NCBI RefSeq assembly: GCF_016860545.1
Contig: NZ_BNEB01000002.1
Span: 1,612,001 to 1,676,000, forward strand
Origin: Streptomyces asoensis
Lineage (GTDB): Bacteria; Actinomycetota; Actinomycetes; Streptomycetales; Streptomycetaceae
Length of the DNA: 64,000 nt
Reading direction: 5' to 3'
The position numbers and the translations under genes are program-made. The notes beneath the pieces are model-generated. The model had not been told where the DNA came from, did no database searches, and saw only the letters and a program-made list of their open reading frames with translations. Positions 51,927 through 61,610 of this stretch are shown piece after piece. Within the stretch, counting starts at the first letter, position 1, and each line of letters starts with the position of its first letter.

Positions 51927-52155
51927 CAGCGCTCCTCCCGAGATCGTCCGCGGCTTCCAGTGTCGCGCGGGCCGGGTGATCACGCAGGTGGGCGCCGTCC
52001 TGCCGGGGCCGGCCCCCGTGACCGCGGGCACGAGCGGGACCGGGCGCGGGCAAACGGAGATCGACAGCCCTTCGCGGGGTAGGCGAGGAACAGGACCGAG
52101 GAATCAGGACCCAGTGCTCCATGCCCATGACCCAGGATGCGAGGAAAGGAAGACG

Positions 52156-52473
52156 ATGACGACGTACGTGATCACCGTGCCCGGCACCTTCACGGCCGAG
52201 GTCGGTCAGGAGACGCGCGCCCGGCTCGGTCGGGCCCTGCGCCCGGTCGATCCGCACCACACGCGGATGGGCAGCGAGCAGGACCTCGACCCCCTGACCG
52301 TGAACGAGGACGACACCTTCACGATCCGGCTCGCCGTCGACGCGGACAGCGCCCCCCTCGCGGAGGAGGACGCCCGCCGGCTCGCTGACTCGGCCCTGCG
52401 CGCCGTCGGCCTGGACGACACCGAGGCGCCGCTGGGACCCGCGGTCGTCACCGGCATCGACTCCGACCTCTGA
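52156..52473 (+). CDS. Small conserved-looking hypothetical protein
   Basis: A 105-residue protein with an alternating beta-like N-terminus (TTYVITVPGTFTAEV) and an acidic helical C-terminus (ADSALRAVGLDDTEAP). It has no motif of known function, signal or membrane segment. ATG 52156 has an AAGGAAG site. It is divergent from the FUSC-like gene and converges on the SGNH hydrolase. Confidence 0.65.
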   Translation: MTTYVITVPGTFTAEVGQETRARLGRALRPVDPHHTRMGSEQDLDPLTVNEDDTFTIRLAVDADSAPLAEEDARRLADSALRAVGLDDTEAPLGPAVVTGIDSDL

Positions 52474-52527
52474 AGCCTGGCCGAAGCCGCGGGAGGAGGC
52501 GGCCGCAGACCGGGCGCGGGCCGGCGG

Positions 52528-53478
52528 TCAGCGGCCGCCTCGCCCGTGGGCCAGGCGCTGCCACACCGCCCCCGCCATGGCCGCCTCGCCCTTGGCGTTG
52601 GGGTGCGCGGGGGCCGCCGGAGACGTGGGCTGCAACGGTTCGATCCACCGGTCGGCCGGCGACTTGCACATGTCGTGGCCGATGGTGGGACCGTAGGTGT
52701 CGACGTACTCCGCGTGGTTCCAGCGGGCCACCAGACGGAGCATCAGGTTGAGGTGCTTGCCGGTGTCCCGCAGGTAGGGGAAGTCCCGGGTCGCGAACGG
52801 CACCGTGGGCGCGCAGCCGCTGCCGTCGTCGGGCAGCAGGTCGGGGTAGCCGACGACGAGGATCCGGGCGTGCGGGGCCCGCTCGTGCACGGCGCGCAGG
52901 ACCTTGGAGACCTTGGGCGCCGTCCGGGCGATGGCCAGGGTGAGGTGGTCGACCCCGGAGGCGCCGTAGTGACGCTGGCACGGGTTGCCGGTCGGGTCCT
53001 GCGGGGCGAGCTGCGCACAGGTGCCGATGATCGAGCCGAAACCGATGTCGTTGCCGCCGATCTGGACGGTCACGAGGTCGCTCTTGCGGTCCACCGCGTC
53101 GAGCTGGGGCCCGTTGGTCCCCTGCGCCTTCCACATCTGTTCGGTCGTGGCCCCGCCGCAGCTGACGTCCTTGAAGCCGGACGCCTTCAGCCGCCCGGCC
53201 ACGATCGACGGGTAATTGTGGTCGGAGCGGGCGCAGTTGGCGTCCACCTGGCGAGGGATGAGGGGGCCCGAGGTGTACGAGTCGCCGAGGGCCACATAGC
53301 GGGTGCCCCCGCCCCCACCGCTCCCGCCGTGCGCCGCCGCGGGCACCGCCGAGGCCGCGACCAGGGCGCAACTGCCCAGTGCCGCGAGCAGGGTGACACT
53401 CTTCCGGCCGCGCCCCACCGGTACGCCCGTGCTCTTGCCGCGCCGCGCCGAGTCCCGCTGCGTCGAATCCCGCTGCAT
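52528..53478 (-). CDS. Secreted SGNH-family hydrolase (lipase/esterase)
   Basis: A 316-residue secreted hydrolase. An Arg/Lys-rich N-region and hydrophobic core end in AVPAAAH near residue 49, a Sec-type signal peptide. The mature part starts with YVALGDSYTSG, where S67 is the nucleophile; the GGND block carries the oxyanion Asn, and the C-terminal AHPNAKG holds the catalytic His, preceded by an Asp/Trp segment (ADRWIEP). Six cysteines could form three disulfides. Likely a lipid or acyl esterase. ATG 53478 follows GGAGGGACC. The N-terminus has a duplicated QRDS. Confidence 0.9.
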   Translation of the reverse strand: MQRDSTQRDSARRGKSTGVPVGRGRKSVTLLAALGSCALVAASAVPAAAHGGSGGGGGTRYVALGDSYTSGPLIPRQVDANCARSDHNYPSIVAGRLKASGFKDVSCGGATTEQMWKAQGTNGPQLDAVDRKSDLVTVQIGGNDIGFGSIIGTCAQLAPQDPTGNPCQRHYGASGVDHLTLAIARTAPKVSKVLRAVHERAPHARILVVGYPDLLPDDGSGCAPTVPFATRDFPYLRDTGKHLNLMLRLVARWNHAEYVDTYGPTIGHDMCKSPADRWIEPLQPTSPAAPAHPNAKGEAAMAGAVWQRLAHGRGGR

Positions 53479-53649
53479 CGAGGTCCCTCCCCCTTGAAGT
53501 CCCTGGAGGCCTCGGGGGCATGGAGCAGCCCCCGCAGGCCCGTGCCTCGCCGACGACGTCGTCCCGTACGGCCGGCACGCCGTTTGCCTGGGCTTGTATA
53601 CCGCCCGGTAGGTCACCTGGGCCAGAGCCCGGAGCGAACGGGTTGACCA

Positions 53650-54288
53650 TCAGGTCCCGATGCCCCGCCACAGGTTGGCGACGAGGCTGTCCGCGAAGTC
53701 CTCGTCCACGGGGAGATTGGGCAGCAGCAGGCGGTGGTAACAGGCGCCCCACAGCTGGTCCACCACGACCTCCGGGTCGACGTCGGGGCGCAGCCGGCCC
53801 TCGGCCTGTGCCCCGCGCATCCGCAGGACCGCCAGGTCCCGCCGGGGGCCCGAGTAGCGTTCCAGCAAGGCGGCGGAGAGCTCGGGGTCCGTCTGCGCCT
53901 GGCCGATCAGCTCGGCGATCACCCGCCCGGCGGGGGTGAGGGTGAGTATCCGCACGAACGCGCGGAGCTGGGCCGTCAGGTCCGCCCGGAGGTCGCCGGT
54001 GTCCGGGAAGGCCAGCGCGGACTCCACGGCGTGGAAGTAGCCGTCGAGGGCGAGCGCGCCCTTGGAGGGCCACCATTTGTAGAGGGTCGTCTTGCTGACC
54101 CCGGCGCGTTCCGCGACCGCCTCGATGGTGAACGAGCCCATGCCCGCGTCGAGGAGCAGGCCGCCCGCCGCGTCCAGGACGTCCGAGCGCACCTCGGCGG
54201 CGGGCCGGCGCCCCCGGCCCCTGCGCCGGCGCGGTGGCGGACCGGCCTCGGCCGGCTTCTGGGCGTCCTGCACGGCGTCCTGTGTCAC
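53650..54288 (-). CDS. TetR-family repressor
   Basis: A 212-residue TetR protein: after an Arg-rich start, the helix-turn-helix region FTIEAVAERAGVSKTTLYKWWPSKGAL is textbook, followed by a helical ligand domain. GTG 54288 was chosen because GGGAGG lies five bases upstream, and a longer frame to 54348 would translate through the operator sequence. It diverges from an SDR gene across 108 bases that hold two palindromes, so autoregulation and repression of the SDR are expected. Confidence 0.92.
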   Translation of the reverse strand: MTQDAVQDAQKPAEAGPPPRRRRGRGRRPAAEVRSDVLDAAGGLLLDAGMGSFTIEAVAERAGVSKTTLYKWWPSKGALALDGYFHAVESALAFPDTGDLRADLTAQLRAFVRILTLTPAGRVIAELIGQAQTDPELSAALLERYSGPRRDLAVLRMRGAQAEGRLRPDVDPEVVVDQLWGACYHRLLLPNLPVDEDFADSLVANLWRGIGT

Positions 54289-54332
54289 GCCTGCCTCCCG
54301 GGGGTCGTACGAGCGACCTTCAGCCTCGCATA

Positions 54333-54375
54333 TGGACGCAGCGTTCACAACATGGTTATATGGACTCAGCGTTCA
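54333..54375. promoter_or_regulatory. Twin palindromic operators between TetR and SDR genes
   Basis: TGGACGCAGCGTTCA (54333-54347) and TGGACTCAGCGTTCA (54361-54375) are near-perfect copies 28 bases apart. Each is an imperfect palindrome of half-site TGRACGC around a central A/T, and the flanking TA and AA bases are shared too. They lie where the divergent promoters must be, so they are probable binding sites for the adjacent TetR. Confidence 0.7.
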
Positions 54376-54396
54376 TAAACAGAGTGGAGGCACACC

Positions 54397-55131
54397 ATGT
54401 CCGAGATCACGCGCGTCGCCCTTGTCACCGGCGCTTCCGGGGGGATCGGCCGCGCCGTGGCGCGACGGCTCGCGGCCGCGGGAACGGCCGTCGGAGTGCA
54501 CTACGCGGGCAACAAGGCGGCGGCGGAGGAGACCGTCGCCGCCGTCGAGGCGGCGGGCGGCCGGGCGATCGCGGTCAACGGCGACGTGGCCGACGAGGGC
54601 GCCATGTCCGACGCCTTCTCCGCCGTGGAAGAGGCGTTCGGCGGGGTCGACGTCGTGATCCACACCGCCGGTGTGATGACCCTGGGGCCGGTGGCCGCGT
54701 TCGACCTCGACGCGTTCGACCGGCTGATGCGCACCAACGTCCGCGGCGCCTTCGTCGTGGCCCAGCAGGCGGCCCGCCGGGTCCGTGACGGTGGCGCCGT
54801 CGTCACCTTCTCCACCTCGGTGACCCGGCTCGCGTTCCCCGACTACGCGCCCTACGCGGCGAGCAAGGGGGCGGTGGAGGCCATGACCCTGGTGCTCGCC
54901 CGCGAGCTGCGCGGCCGGGACATCACCGTCAACGCCGTCGCGCCCGGCCCGACCGCGACCCCGCTCTTCCTCGACGGCAAGGACCGGCAGACCGTCGACC
55001 GGCTCGCCGCACAGCCCCCGCTCGAGCGCCTCGGCACACCGGAGGACATCGCGGAGACCGTCGCCTTCCTGGCCGGACCGGGGCGCTGGGTCAACGGACA
55101 GGTCCTCTACGTGAACGGCGGCATCGCCTGA
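54397..55131 (+). CDS. Short-chain dehydrogenase/reductase
   Basis: A 244-residue classical SDR. TGASGGIG at 11-18 binds the cofactor, and the catalytic elements are in TFSTSVTRLAFPDYAPYAASKGAVEAM (Ser, Tyr and Lys). The usual NNAG is replaced by HTAG. The C-terminus VNGQVLYVNGGIA is typical of FabG-like reductases. The substrate is unknown. ATG 54397 has GGAGG upstream, and the gene is under the twin operators. Confidence 0.92.
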   Translation: MSEITRVALVTGASGGIGRAVARRLAAAGTAVGVHYAGNKAAAEETVAAVEAAGGRAIAVNGDVADEGAMSDAFSAVEEAFGGVDVVIHTAGVMTLGPVAAFDLDAFDRLMRTNVRGAFVVAQQAARRVRDGGAVVTFSTSVTRLAFPDYAPYAASKGAVEAMTLVLARELRGRDITVNAVAPGPTATPLFLDGKDRQTVDRLAAQPPLERLGTPEDIAETVAFLAGPGRWVNGQVLYVNGGIA

Positions 55132-55354
55132 GCAGACCTGAGCGGAGGTGAGGTGTTCCCGGCGGCGGGAGGCGCGGACGCCGGTGGCCGGCCCCCCGGT
55201 CCGGCCGGGGATTACTCCACCCGTGGGTGGCGATCGCCCGTTCGGCCGTACGCCGGCCGCCGTGGCACCTCCCTCGCCACCTCGAGCCGCGAGGATGACC
55301 GGTGACTCACGTCATGGCGAGAGCGAACCGCGAGCATCAGGGAGAAAGACACCT

Positions 55355-57046
55355 GTGACCATCCTCAACGGCCCGGAGCAGTCGGCCGCCGCCTCGTACG
55401 ACAGCGAAGTGCCGGTACGGGGCAGGCAACCCGGCAACATCGTGGTGAAGTGGCTGACCACCACCGACCACAAGACGATCGGCACCCTCTATCTGAGCAC
55501 GTCCTTCGCGTTCTTCCTGATCGGCGGCGTCATGGCGCTGCTCATGCGCGCCGAACTCGCCCGGCCGGGTCTTCAGATCGTCTCGCCCGAGCAGTACAAC
55601 CAGGCGTTCACGATGCACGGCACCGTGATGCTGCTGATGTTCGCCACCCCGCTCTTCGCCGGTTTCACCAACTGGATCATGCCGCTCCAGATCGGCGCCC
55701 CGGACGTCGCGTTCCCGCGGCTGAACATGTTCGCCTACTGGCTGTACCTGTTCGGCTCGTCCATCGCCATGGGCGGCTTCTTCACCCCGCAGGGCGCCGC
55801 CGACTTCGGGTGGTTCGCCTACACCCCGCTGTCGGACGCGATCCGGACGCCCGGACTCGGCGCCGACCTGTGGATCATGGGCCTGGCGTTCTCCGGCTTC
55901 GGCACCATCCTGGGCGCGGTCAACTTCATCACCACGATCGTCTGCCTGCGCGCGCCCGGCATGACGATGTTCCGGTTGCCGATCTTCACCTGGAACGTCC
56001 TGCTGACCGGTGTCCTGGTCCTGTTCGCCTTCCCCGTGCTGGCGGCCGCGCTGTTCGCCCTGGAGGCGGACCGCAAGTTCGGCGCCCACATCTACGATCC
56101 GTCCAACGGCGGCCCCCTGTTGTGGCAGCACCTCTTCTGGTTCTTCGGCCACCCGGAGGTGTACATCATCGCCCTGCCGTTCTTCGGCATCATCACCGAG
56201 ATCATCCCGGTGTTCTCCCGCAAGCCGATCTTCGGCTACATGGGCCTGGTCGCCGCCACCATCTCCATCGCGGGCCTCTCGGTCACCGTGTGGGCGCACC
56301 ACATGTACGTCACGGGCGGCGTGCTGCTGCCGTTCTTCTCCTTCATGACGTTCCTCATCGCCGTCCCGACGGGCGTGAAGTTCTTCAACTGGATCGGCAC
56401 GATGTGGAAGGGCTCGCTGTCGTTCGAGACACCGATGCTGTGGGCCGCGGGCTTCCTGGTCACGTTCCTCTTCGGTGGTCTGACCGGCGTCATCCTGGCC
56501 TCGCCGCCGATGGACTTCCACGTCTCGGACTCGTACTTCGTGGTGGCGCACTTCCACTACGTCGTCTTCGGCACCGTCGTCTTCGCGATGTTCGCGGGCT
56601 TCCACTTCTGGTGGCCGAAGTTCACCGGCAAGATGCTCGACGAACGCCTCGGCAAGGTCACCTTCTGGACGCTGTTCGTCGGCTTCCACGGCACCTTCCT
56701 GATCCAGCACTGGCTCGGCGCCGAGGGCATGCCCCGCCGGTACGCCGACTACCTCGCGGCCGACGGCTTCACCACCCTCAACACCATCTCGACGATCAGC
56801 TCGTTCCTGCTCGGTCTGTCGATGCTCCCCTTCCTCTACAACGTGTGGAAGACCGCCCGGTACGGCAAGCCGGTCGGCGTCGACGACCCGTGGGGTTACG
56901 GCCGCTCCCTGGAGTGGGCGACGTCGTGCCCGCCCCCGCGCCACAACTTCCTCACCCTGCCCCGGATCCGCAGCGAATCGCCCGCGTTCGACCTGCACCA
57001 CCCCGACATCGCCCTGGCCGAGGCCGAGGCCCATGGGGTCCGCTGA
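55355..57046 (+). CDS. ctaD: Cytochrome c oxidase subunit I (stand-alone copy)
   Basis: A 563-residue aa3-type oxidase subunit I with 12 predicted helices. Heme a ligand HGTVMLLMF, the CuB/cross-link motif [10 protein letters not shown] (His and Tyr), the HH pair in [11 protein letters not shown] and HFHYV in the heme region are all present, so the catalytic core is intact. No subunit II, III or quinol oxidase genes are adjacent, which suggests a paralogue of the main cta operon sharing its other subunits. GTG 55355 follows GGGAGAAAG; the next gene overlaps its end by 14 bases. Confidence 0.95.
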   Translation: MTILNGPEQSAAASYDSEVPVRGRQPGNIVVKWLTTTDHKTIGTLYLSTSFAFFLIGGVMALLMRAELARPGLQIVSPEQYNQAFTMHGTVMLLMFATPLFAGFTNWIMPLQIGAPDVAFPRLNMFAYWLYLFGSSIAMGGFFTPQGAADFGWFAYTPLSDAIRTPGLGADLWIMGLAFSGFGTILGAVNFITTIVCLRAPGMTMFRLPIFTWNVLLTGVLVLFAFPVLAAALFALEADRKFGAHIYDPSNGGPLLWQHLFWFFGHPEVYIIALPFFGIITEIIPVFSRKPIFGYMGLVAATISIAGLSVTVWAHHMYVTGGVLLPFFSFMTFLIAVPTGVKFFNWIGTMWKGSLSFETPMLWAAGFLVTFLFGGLTGVILASPPMDFHVSDSYFVVAHFHYVVFGTVVFAMFAGFHFWWPKFTGKMLDERLGKVTFWTLFVGFHGTFLIQHWLGAEGMPRRYADYLAADGFTTLNTISTISSFLLGLSMLPFLYNVWKTARYGKPVGVDDPWGYGRSLEWATSCPPPRHNFLTLPRIRSESPAFDLHHPDIALAEAEAHGVR

Positions 57047-57413
57047 GGACCGGCGGGGGACACCTGCGAACGAGGTGTCCGGGCCGGACGACGCGGGGGC
57101 CCGCCTCGGGAACGAGGCCGAGGGATACCTCCTGTGGCAGTCCAGGATCGCCGTGGCCGAGGAGCGCGCGCGTGTGTTCGTCGAGCCGATGGACTGGCTG
57201 ACCACCTCGCAGCGCGTGGAGATCCAGGGCCACTACGTCACCGACAGCCTCGACCGCGCCCGTCAGGACCTGGAACGGATCGCCGCCCGCTGCGTGTCCC
57301 TGCGCGCGGAGTACGAGCAGCGCTACCGGAAGCTGCGGCTTCGCTGCGTGGCGTGGACGCTGACCGTGTGCGGGGGACTGGTCGTCGCCACGGCCGTGTC
57401 ACTGACCCGCTGA
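57033..57413 (+). CDS. Small membrane-anchored protein coupled to ctaD
   Basis: A 126-residue protein whose gene starts 14 bases inside ctaD. The N-terminal ~100 residues are soluble and helical, with an acidic/basic heptad-like stretch ([17 protein letters not shown]), and end in one membrane helix (about 107-123). It is probably an accessory or assembly factor for the stand-alone oxidase subunit I, inferred from coupling. There is no copper-binding or heme motif. Confidence 0.7.
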   Translation: MGSAEDRRGTPANEVSGPDDAGARLGNEAEGYLLWQSRIAVAEERARVFVEPMDWLTTSQRVEIQGHYVTDSLDRARQDLERIAARCVSLRAEYEQRYRKLRLRCVAWTLTVCGGLVVATAVSLTR

Positions 57414-57595
57414 CCCGGCTCCCGCCCGGGCCCCACGGCTTCGATCCGTCGGCGGTCGCGCCGCGGCAGGCGCGGGCCTGAGGACCGTGGACCTTGGACC
57501 CGACGTGGTCCCCCCGTCCGCGGGGGACCCGCCGCGCATGGATCTCTTCAGCCGCCCCCTCGTGGACGGCTTCGACTGACGCGGGGCTCCGCGCT

Positions 57596-58414
57596 TCAGT
57601 CGTGGCGGTGCGCGCCACCGTGTCCGGCTCCGCCGGTGCGGATTCCCAGCTCGGCCCTGGTCAGGTCGGCGACCGGCGCGGGGTCGGAGAGCCCCGGAAC
57701 GCAGACCACCCGCCCCTGCTCCAGGGCGGTCAGCGAGGCGTCGACGACCCGGCCCACCGGCATGCCGCCGTCGTCATGGACGGACGGCTCCCGCCCGGGG
57801 ACGGGCTCCTCTCCGCGCGAGCGGTGGAACTCCGTCGCCGTCAGACCCGGGCACAGCACCTGGACGCGCAACGGCGTCCCGGCCAGCTCGGCGGCGAGGG
57901 TACGGGTGAACGTGACCACATACCCCTTGGTGCCGGCGTAGACGGCGCGCTCGGGCAGCGGATGCGGTGGCAGGGAGCCGGCGAAGGCGAGCTGCGAAGC
58001 CACGTTGACGACGGTGCCCCGTCCCCGGTCCAGCATCGCCGGAACCGCCGCGCGGGTCAGCGCGGTCACCGCGAGCACGTTGAGGGTCAGGACCTTGGTC
58101 ATGAGCGCGGGGTCGAGTCCGGCGAAAGGGCCGTAGCCGTTGATGCCCGCGTTGTTGAGCAGGAATCCCACGTCGGGGCCGGCCGCCCGCCGCGCCACAC
58201 GGGTCAGGTCCTCCTGGTCCGACAGGTCGGCGACCAGGGTCTCCACCTTCGTCCCCGTCTCCTCGCGCAGCCGGTCCGCGAGGTCCTCCAGCCGCTGCGC
58301 CCGCCGGGCCACCAGCACGGTGTCCCAGCCGTCGGCGGCCAACCGGGCGGCGTAGGCCGCGCCGATCCCCGACGACGCTCCCGTCACCAGCGCCGTGCCG
58401 AGTTCCGCGTCCAT
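57596..58414 (-). CDS. Short-chain dehydrogenase/reductase
   Basis: A 272-residue classical SDR of the DltE-like type. TGASSGIG at 11-18, NNAG near residue 88, and the catalytic S...Y-x3-K in NVASQLAF and VYAGTKGYVVTF. The C-terminus carries a His-rich tail (GGAGHGGAHRHD) that could bind metal incidentally. The substrate is unknown. ATG 58414. It may be read with the STAS-like gene 31 bases upstream on the same strand. Confidence 0.9.
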   Translation of the reverse strand: MDAELGTALVTGASSGIGAAYAARLAADGWDTVLVARRAQRLEDLADRLREETGTKVETLVADLSDQEDLTRVARRAAGPDVGFLLNNAGINGYGPFAGLDPALMTKVLTLNVLAVTALTRAAVPAMLDRGRGTVVNVASQLAFAGSLPPHPLPERAVYAGTKGYVVTFTRTLAAELAGTPLRVQVLCPGLTATEFHRSRGEEPVPGREPSVHDDGGMPVGRVVDASLTALEQGRVVCVPGLSDPAPVADLTRAELGIRTGGAGHGGAHRHD

Positions 58415-58445
58415 CCGTCCCTCGCCCTCTCGTCGCGTACGGGCC

Positions 58446-58931
58446 TCAGAGCACGTCGGACGGGCGGGACGCCGACGTCACGGGCGTCCGCCCCCTCGTG
58501 TCGGGGCAGACGAACCGGTAGAGCCGCACCTTGAGGCGGGTGCGGACCGTGGACGCCGGGGGGCGGGGTGAGGCCGTCGCCGCCGCACAGCACACCTCGG
58601 TCCGTTCCCGGGCCTGTGACAGCGTGCGGGTGACGCGCAATATGCGCTCCAGACCGGCCTCGCGCAGCGCCTGCGCGGCCTGCGGGTCGCGTGCCGTGAC
58701 ACACAGGAAGACGCGGTACCGCTCCGCGAACCGGCGCAGGCGCACCAGGAGGTTCATGACGGCGGGCGGCGGTTCCTCGCACTCCAGGTCCACGATGACG
58801 GCGGGGGTGTCGCAACGTCGCAGCAAGGCCCGCAGTTCCTGTTCGGCGGCCAGCGCGTCATCGGCATCGGTGATCCCGCTCAGCTCGACGACCCGGTGGG
58901 TCGGGTCGAGGCGGTAGCTCTTCACAGACAA
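58446..58931 (-). CDS. STAS-like domain protein
   Basis: A 161-residue protein. The first ~105 residues (VVELSGITDADDALAAEQELRALL, PAVIVDLECEEPPPAVMNLLVRLRRFAE) look like a STAS/anti-sigma-antagonist fold, with a Glu-Pro-Pro segment where the phosphorylatable serine of true antagonists would be, so that control point seems to be missing. A basic tail with cysteines follows. A TTG at 58931, with GGGAAG at good spacing, was used; GTG 58925 is the alternative. It may bind a partner regulator. Confidence 0.6.
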   Translation of the reverse strand: MSVKSYRLDPTHRVVELSGITDADDALAAEQELRALLRRCDTPAVIVDLECEEPPPAVMNLLVRLRRFAERYRVFLCVTARDPQAAQALREAGLERILRVTRTLSQARERTEVCCAAATASPRPPASTVRTRLKVRLYRFVCPDTRGRTPVTSASRPSDVL

Positions 58932-59493
58932 GGCCCACTTCCCGGCAGAAACAGGACATCCAGCGCGTCCTGACCAGCCTTACGCCTGCCCCTTTCCACG
59001 CCCCCCACACGCCCCCGACGGCACGGGCCGCACCGATCGCTCCCGCCGCGACCGCGGGGCCGCGAGGCCCGCCATGCCCGGCCGCCGTCTGCCGGTGTCC
59101 TGTCGCCCGGCCGTCCCGGAGCGTCGGCCCGGGGACGCCGGGCCACGGCCGCCGAGGGCGTCGCGCCCGCCGACGTGCCGTGCCCATCGGCCCGGCTGTG
59201 CTCGCCGTCCGGCTGCGGCTTGCCCCGGCCAGGGGCGCCGTCCGGCCGCCGTGGCCGCCGTCCGACCGCGCCCCGCGCGAGCGCTGCCGTCGAGCCGTGA
59301 CTCGCGTGACCGCCGAGGTCGTCCGGCCGTGCCCGCACAATCGCCGTCGTCGGGCCGTGCCCCGCGCGGGCGCCGCCGCTCGGACGTGTCCGGGGGTGAC
59401 CGTCGCCGGGACGCGACCGGACTCGCGGTGGTCGGGACGACGGGGACCCGTCGTCCCGGCCGCGCTGCCCGCCCGGTGGTGCTGCCGCTGGGT
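58932..59493. other. 562-base gap of low-complexity GC-rich sequence
   Basis: No frame here has credible bias and start signals. The middle part (about 59200-59420) is made of imperfect GCCGTCCGGCCGTG-like units, reminiscent of the repeat-filled gap near 6.3-6.7 kb. The side next to the STAS-like gene may hold its promoter. The carotenoid operon ends here. Confidence 0.45.
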
Positions 59494-60582
59494 TCAGCCC
59501 GGGAAGCGGCCCGTGGAGCGCAGGTGCCAGCGCCGTTCGGCGTAGGCCAGGTCGTCGCGCCACAGGCGTCCGGCGGCGGCCCGCATGAGCGGCCGCAGGG
59601 CCGGGGCCATCGTGCGCGCGACGGCGAAGCCGCGGCGGTCGGAGGCCGCCACGACGGCCTCGACGACGGCGGTCCGCGGCCTGCCCCGGTCATCGGGACC
59701 GAGCGGCGTCGCATGGGTCTCGACGACGGAGCCCTGCCCCTCGCCCTCGGTGATGTGCATGACGACCGTACGCGGCTCCGGCGCGGTGAACACGGCCCGC
59801 ACCGGGACGACGAGCCGCCCGGCCAGTTTGAAGGAGACGTCGACGGCGAACCCGTCCTCCCCTTTCCCTTCCGCCTCGTTGCTCCCGGTTCCCGGCGCTT
59901 CGACGACGGTGAGGTCGACGAAGGAGTAGGGGTGGAACCAGGCGCCGTGCCAGGGGTCGAGCCGGTTGGCGACGACGTCCTCCGGCTCGCAGCTCCCGAC
60001 GCCCACGTAGACGGCCGACAGCGCGCCCGGCAGCGCCGGCCGGACCGGCACCACAGGTGCGTCGAGCGGGGTCTCGCCGCCCACGTCGTCGAGCCGGACC
60101 CACACCAGGACACCGTCGTCGTGGACGGGAAGCGGTTCCCAGCCCGCGAAGGGCGTGCCCTTCAGGGCGAGTCCGTGCCAGTGGCAGACCAGCGTGCCGC
60201 AGCGCACGGGGCTGTCCTTCAGCGGCGCGCCCAGGTGCGGGCAGACGCCGGGCCCGGCGACGAGCCGGCCCTCGGCGTCGCGCCAGACGACCACCTCCCG
60301 TGCGGCGACGGTGCGCGCGAGCGGCCGGTCGGCGCGGACGTCACGGGTGGCGCCCACCACGTACCAGTTGCCGGAAGGGCGGGCCTGCGCCCGCTTCAGC
60401 GCCTGGGCGATCACGGCGGGCCGGGCCTCGCGCCAGGTGGGGCGCTGACGTTCCCACGGCACGGCACGCCGGCGCACGGACAACGGGAACCGGCCGCCCG
60501 GCATGCGACGGCCCGCGCGGCCGGAGGGCCCGGGAAGACGGCCCAAGGGCCCAGGACGGCGGCCGGAAGGCTCGGTGCTCAC
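59494..60582 (-). CDS. Rieske [2Fe-2S] protein of the carotenoid operon
   Basis: A 362-residue protein. C114-x-H116 (CPHLG) and C133-x2-H136 (CHWHG) are the Rieske cluster ligands. The remainder is an alpha/beta domain with [16 protein letters not shown], as in DUF5914-type Rieske proteins that end Streptomyces crt operons. The role is probably oxidative or electron-transfer steps in carotenoid tailoring, or protection, but this is not proven. GTG 60582 overlaps the crtB stop (GTGA). No membrane segment. Confidence 0.85.
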   Translation of the reverse strand: MSTEPSGRRPGPLGRLPGPSGRAGRRMPGGRFPLSVRRRAVPWERQRPTWREARPAVIAQALKRAQARPSGNWYVVGATRDVRADRPLARTVAAREVVVWRDAEGRLVAGPGVCPHLGAPLKDSPVRCGTLVCHWHGLALKGTPFAGWEPLPVHDDGVLVWVRLDDVGGETPLDAPVVPVRPALPGALSAVYVGVGSCEPEDVVANRLDPWHGAWFHPYSFVDLTVVEAPGTGSNEAEGKGEDGFAVDVSFKLAGRLVVPVRAVFTAPEPRTVVMHITEGEGQGSVVETHATPLGPDDRGRPRTAVVEAVVAASDRRGFAVARTMAPALRPLMRAAAGRLWRDDLAYAERRWHLRSTGRFPG

Positions 60583-61610
60583 GCGACCTCCTCGTGAAGG
60601 TGCTCGGGCGAGTGCCCGGTCGCCCCCGCCGCCGGTCGGCGAGGGGCCCGGAGCGCGACCGGCCGGGAACCCGTGACCCGTGACCCGGTCCGGGCCGCGG
60701 CCACGCGCACCAGGCCGTCGAGGGCCACGACGGCACGGCGCCGCCGGGGCACCACGGCGCGCCGGTGCACCACCGTGTACCCGTCCGCGGCGATGGCCTC
60801 CAGGATGCCCCCGTACAGCACGAAGGCCGTCCGGATCGCCGGACGGGACACCGGGTCGAGCATGGCCAGGCCCGGCGCCGCTTCCCGGTACACCCCGCGC
60901 GTGAGGTCCTCGACGGCCCGCAGCGCCTCGGTGATGCGGGGGTCGCGGCGGCCGGTGCGCCGGCTCCAGTGCAGCAGCTCACGGTCCACGCCGTGGGCGG
61001 CCAGCAGGTCGGCCGGCAGGTAGACGCGGCCGCGGTCGAGGTCCTCGCCCACGTCCCGCAGGAAGTTGGTCAGCTGGAAGGCGACGCCGAGGGCGGCCGC
61101 GTGCGGCGCGGCCTCCTCGCGCGGGACCACCGTGCCGAGCACCGGCAGCATCTGGAGTCCGATGACCGCCGCCGAGCCGTGCATGTACGTCCGCAGATCG
61201 GCGTAGGTCGGGTAGTCGGTGACCTCGAGATCGCTGCGCATGGAGATCATGAAGTCGGCGAAGTGCCGGTGGTCGATGCCGTACCGCTCCGCCGTGTCGG
61301 CCACCGCGAGGACCACCGGGTCGGTGGCGTCCCCGCCTTGCAGCCCGTGCTCCAGTCGCGTGCGCAGACGGTCGAGGTCCGCGGCACGGCCCTCCGTCGT
61401 GAGGGTGGCGTCCAGGGAGTCGACGATGTCGTCCGCCCAGCGGGCGAAGCCGTACAGGGCGTGCACGGCGGGCCGGCGTTCGACCGGCAGCAGCCGGGTG
61501 GCGAGGAAGTACGTCTTGCCGTGCCGGGCGTTGAGCCGACGGCAGCGCGTGTAGGCGTCACGCAGCGCCGGATCCGTGATGCCCGCCGCGTCGAGTTCGC
61601 GGTCGGTCAT
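60579..61610 (-). CDS. crtB: Phytoene synthase
   Basis: A 343-residue squalene/phytoene synthase that joins two geranylgeranyl diphosphates into phytoene. The first Asp-rich motif is DDIVD (60-64) and the second lies in [18 protein letters not shown], a family signature. The last ~35 residues are a basic low-complexity tail beyond the usual end. The ATG overlaps the crtI stop (ATGA), so it is coupled. Confidence 0.95.
   Translation of the reverse strand: MTDRELDAAGITDPALRDAYTRCRRLNARHGKTYFLATRLLPVERRPAVHALYGFARWADDIVDSLDATLTTEGRAADLDRLRTRLEHGLQGGDATDPVVLAVADTAERYGIDHRHFADFMISMRSDLEVTDYPTYADLRTYMHGSAAVIGLQMLPVLGTVVPREEAAPHAAALGVAFQLTNFLRDVGEDLDRGRVYLPADLLAAHGVDRELLHWSRRTGRRDPRITEALRAVEDLTRGVYREAAPGLAMLDPVSRPAIRTAFVLYGGILEAIAADGYTVVHRRAVVPRRRRAVVALDGLVRVAAARTGSRVTGSRPVALRAPRRPAAGATGHSPEHLHEEVA

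Noticed and set aside
58446..58931. A functional anti-anti-sigma factor
   Set aside because: The expected phosphorylatable Ser region is replaced by EEPPP, so ordinary partner switching is not supported.
58922..59563. A 213-codon minus-strand frame in the gap before the Rieske gene
   Set aside because: Composition is Arg/Pro/Gly-rich with repeats, it overlaps the Rieske gene's end in another frame and lacks a start signal.
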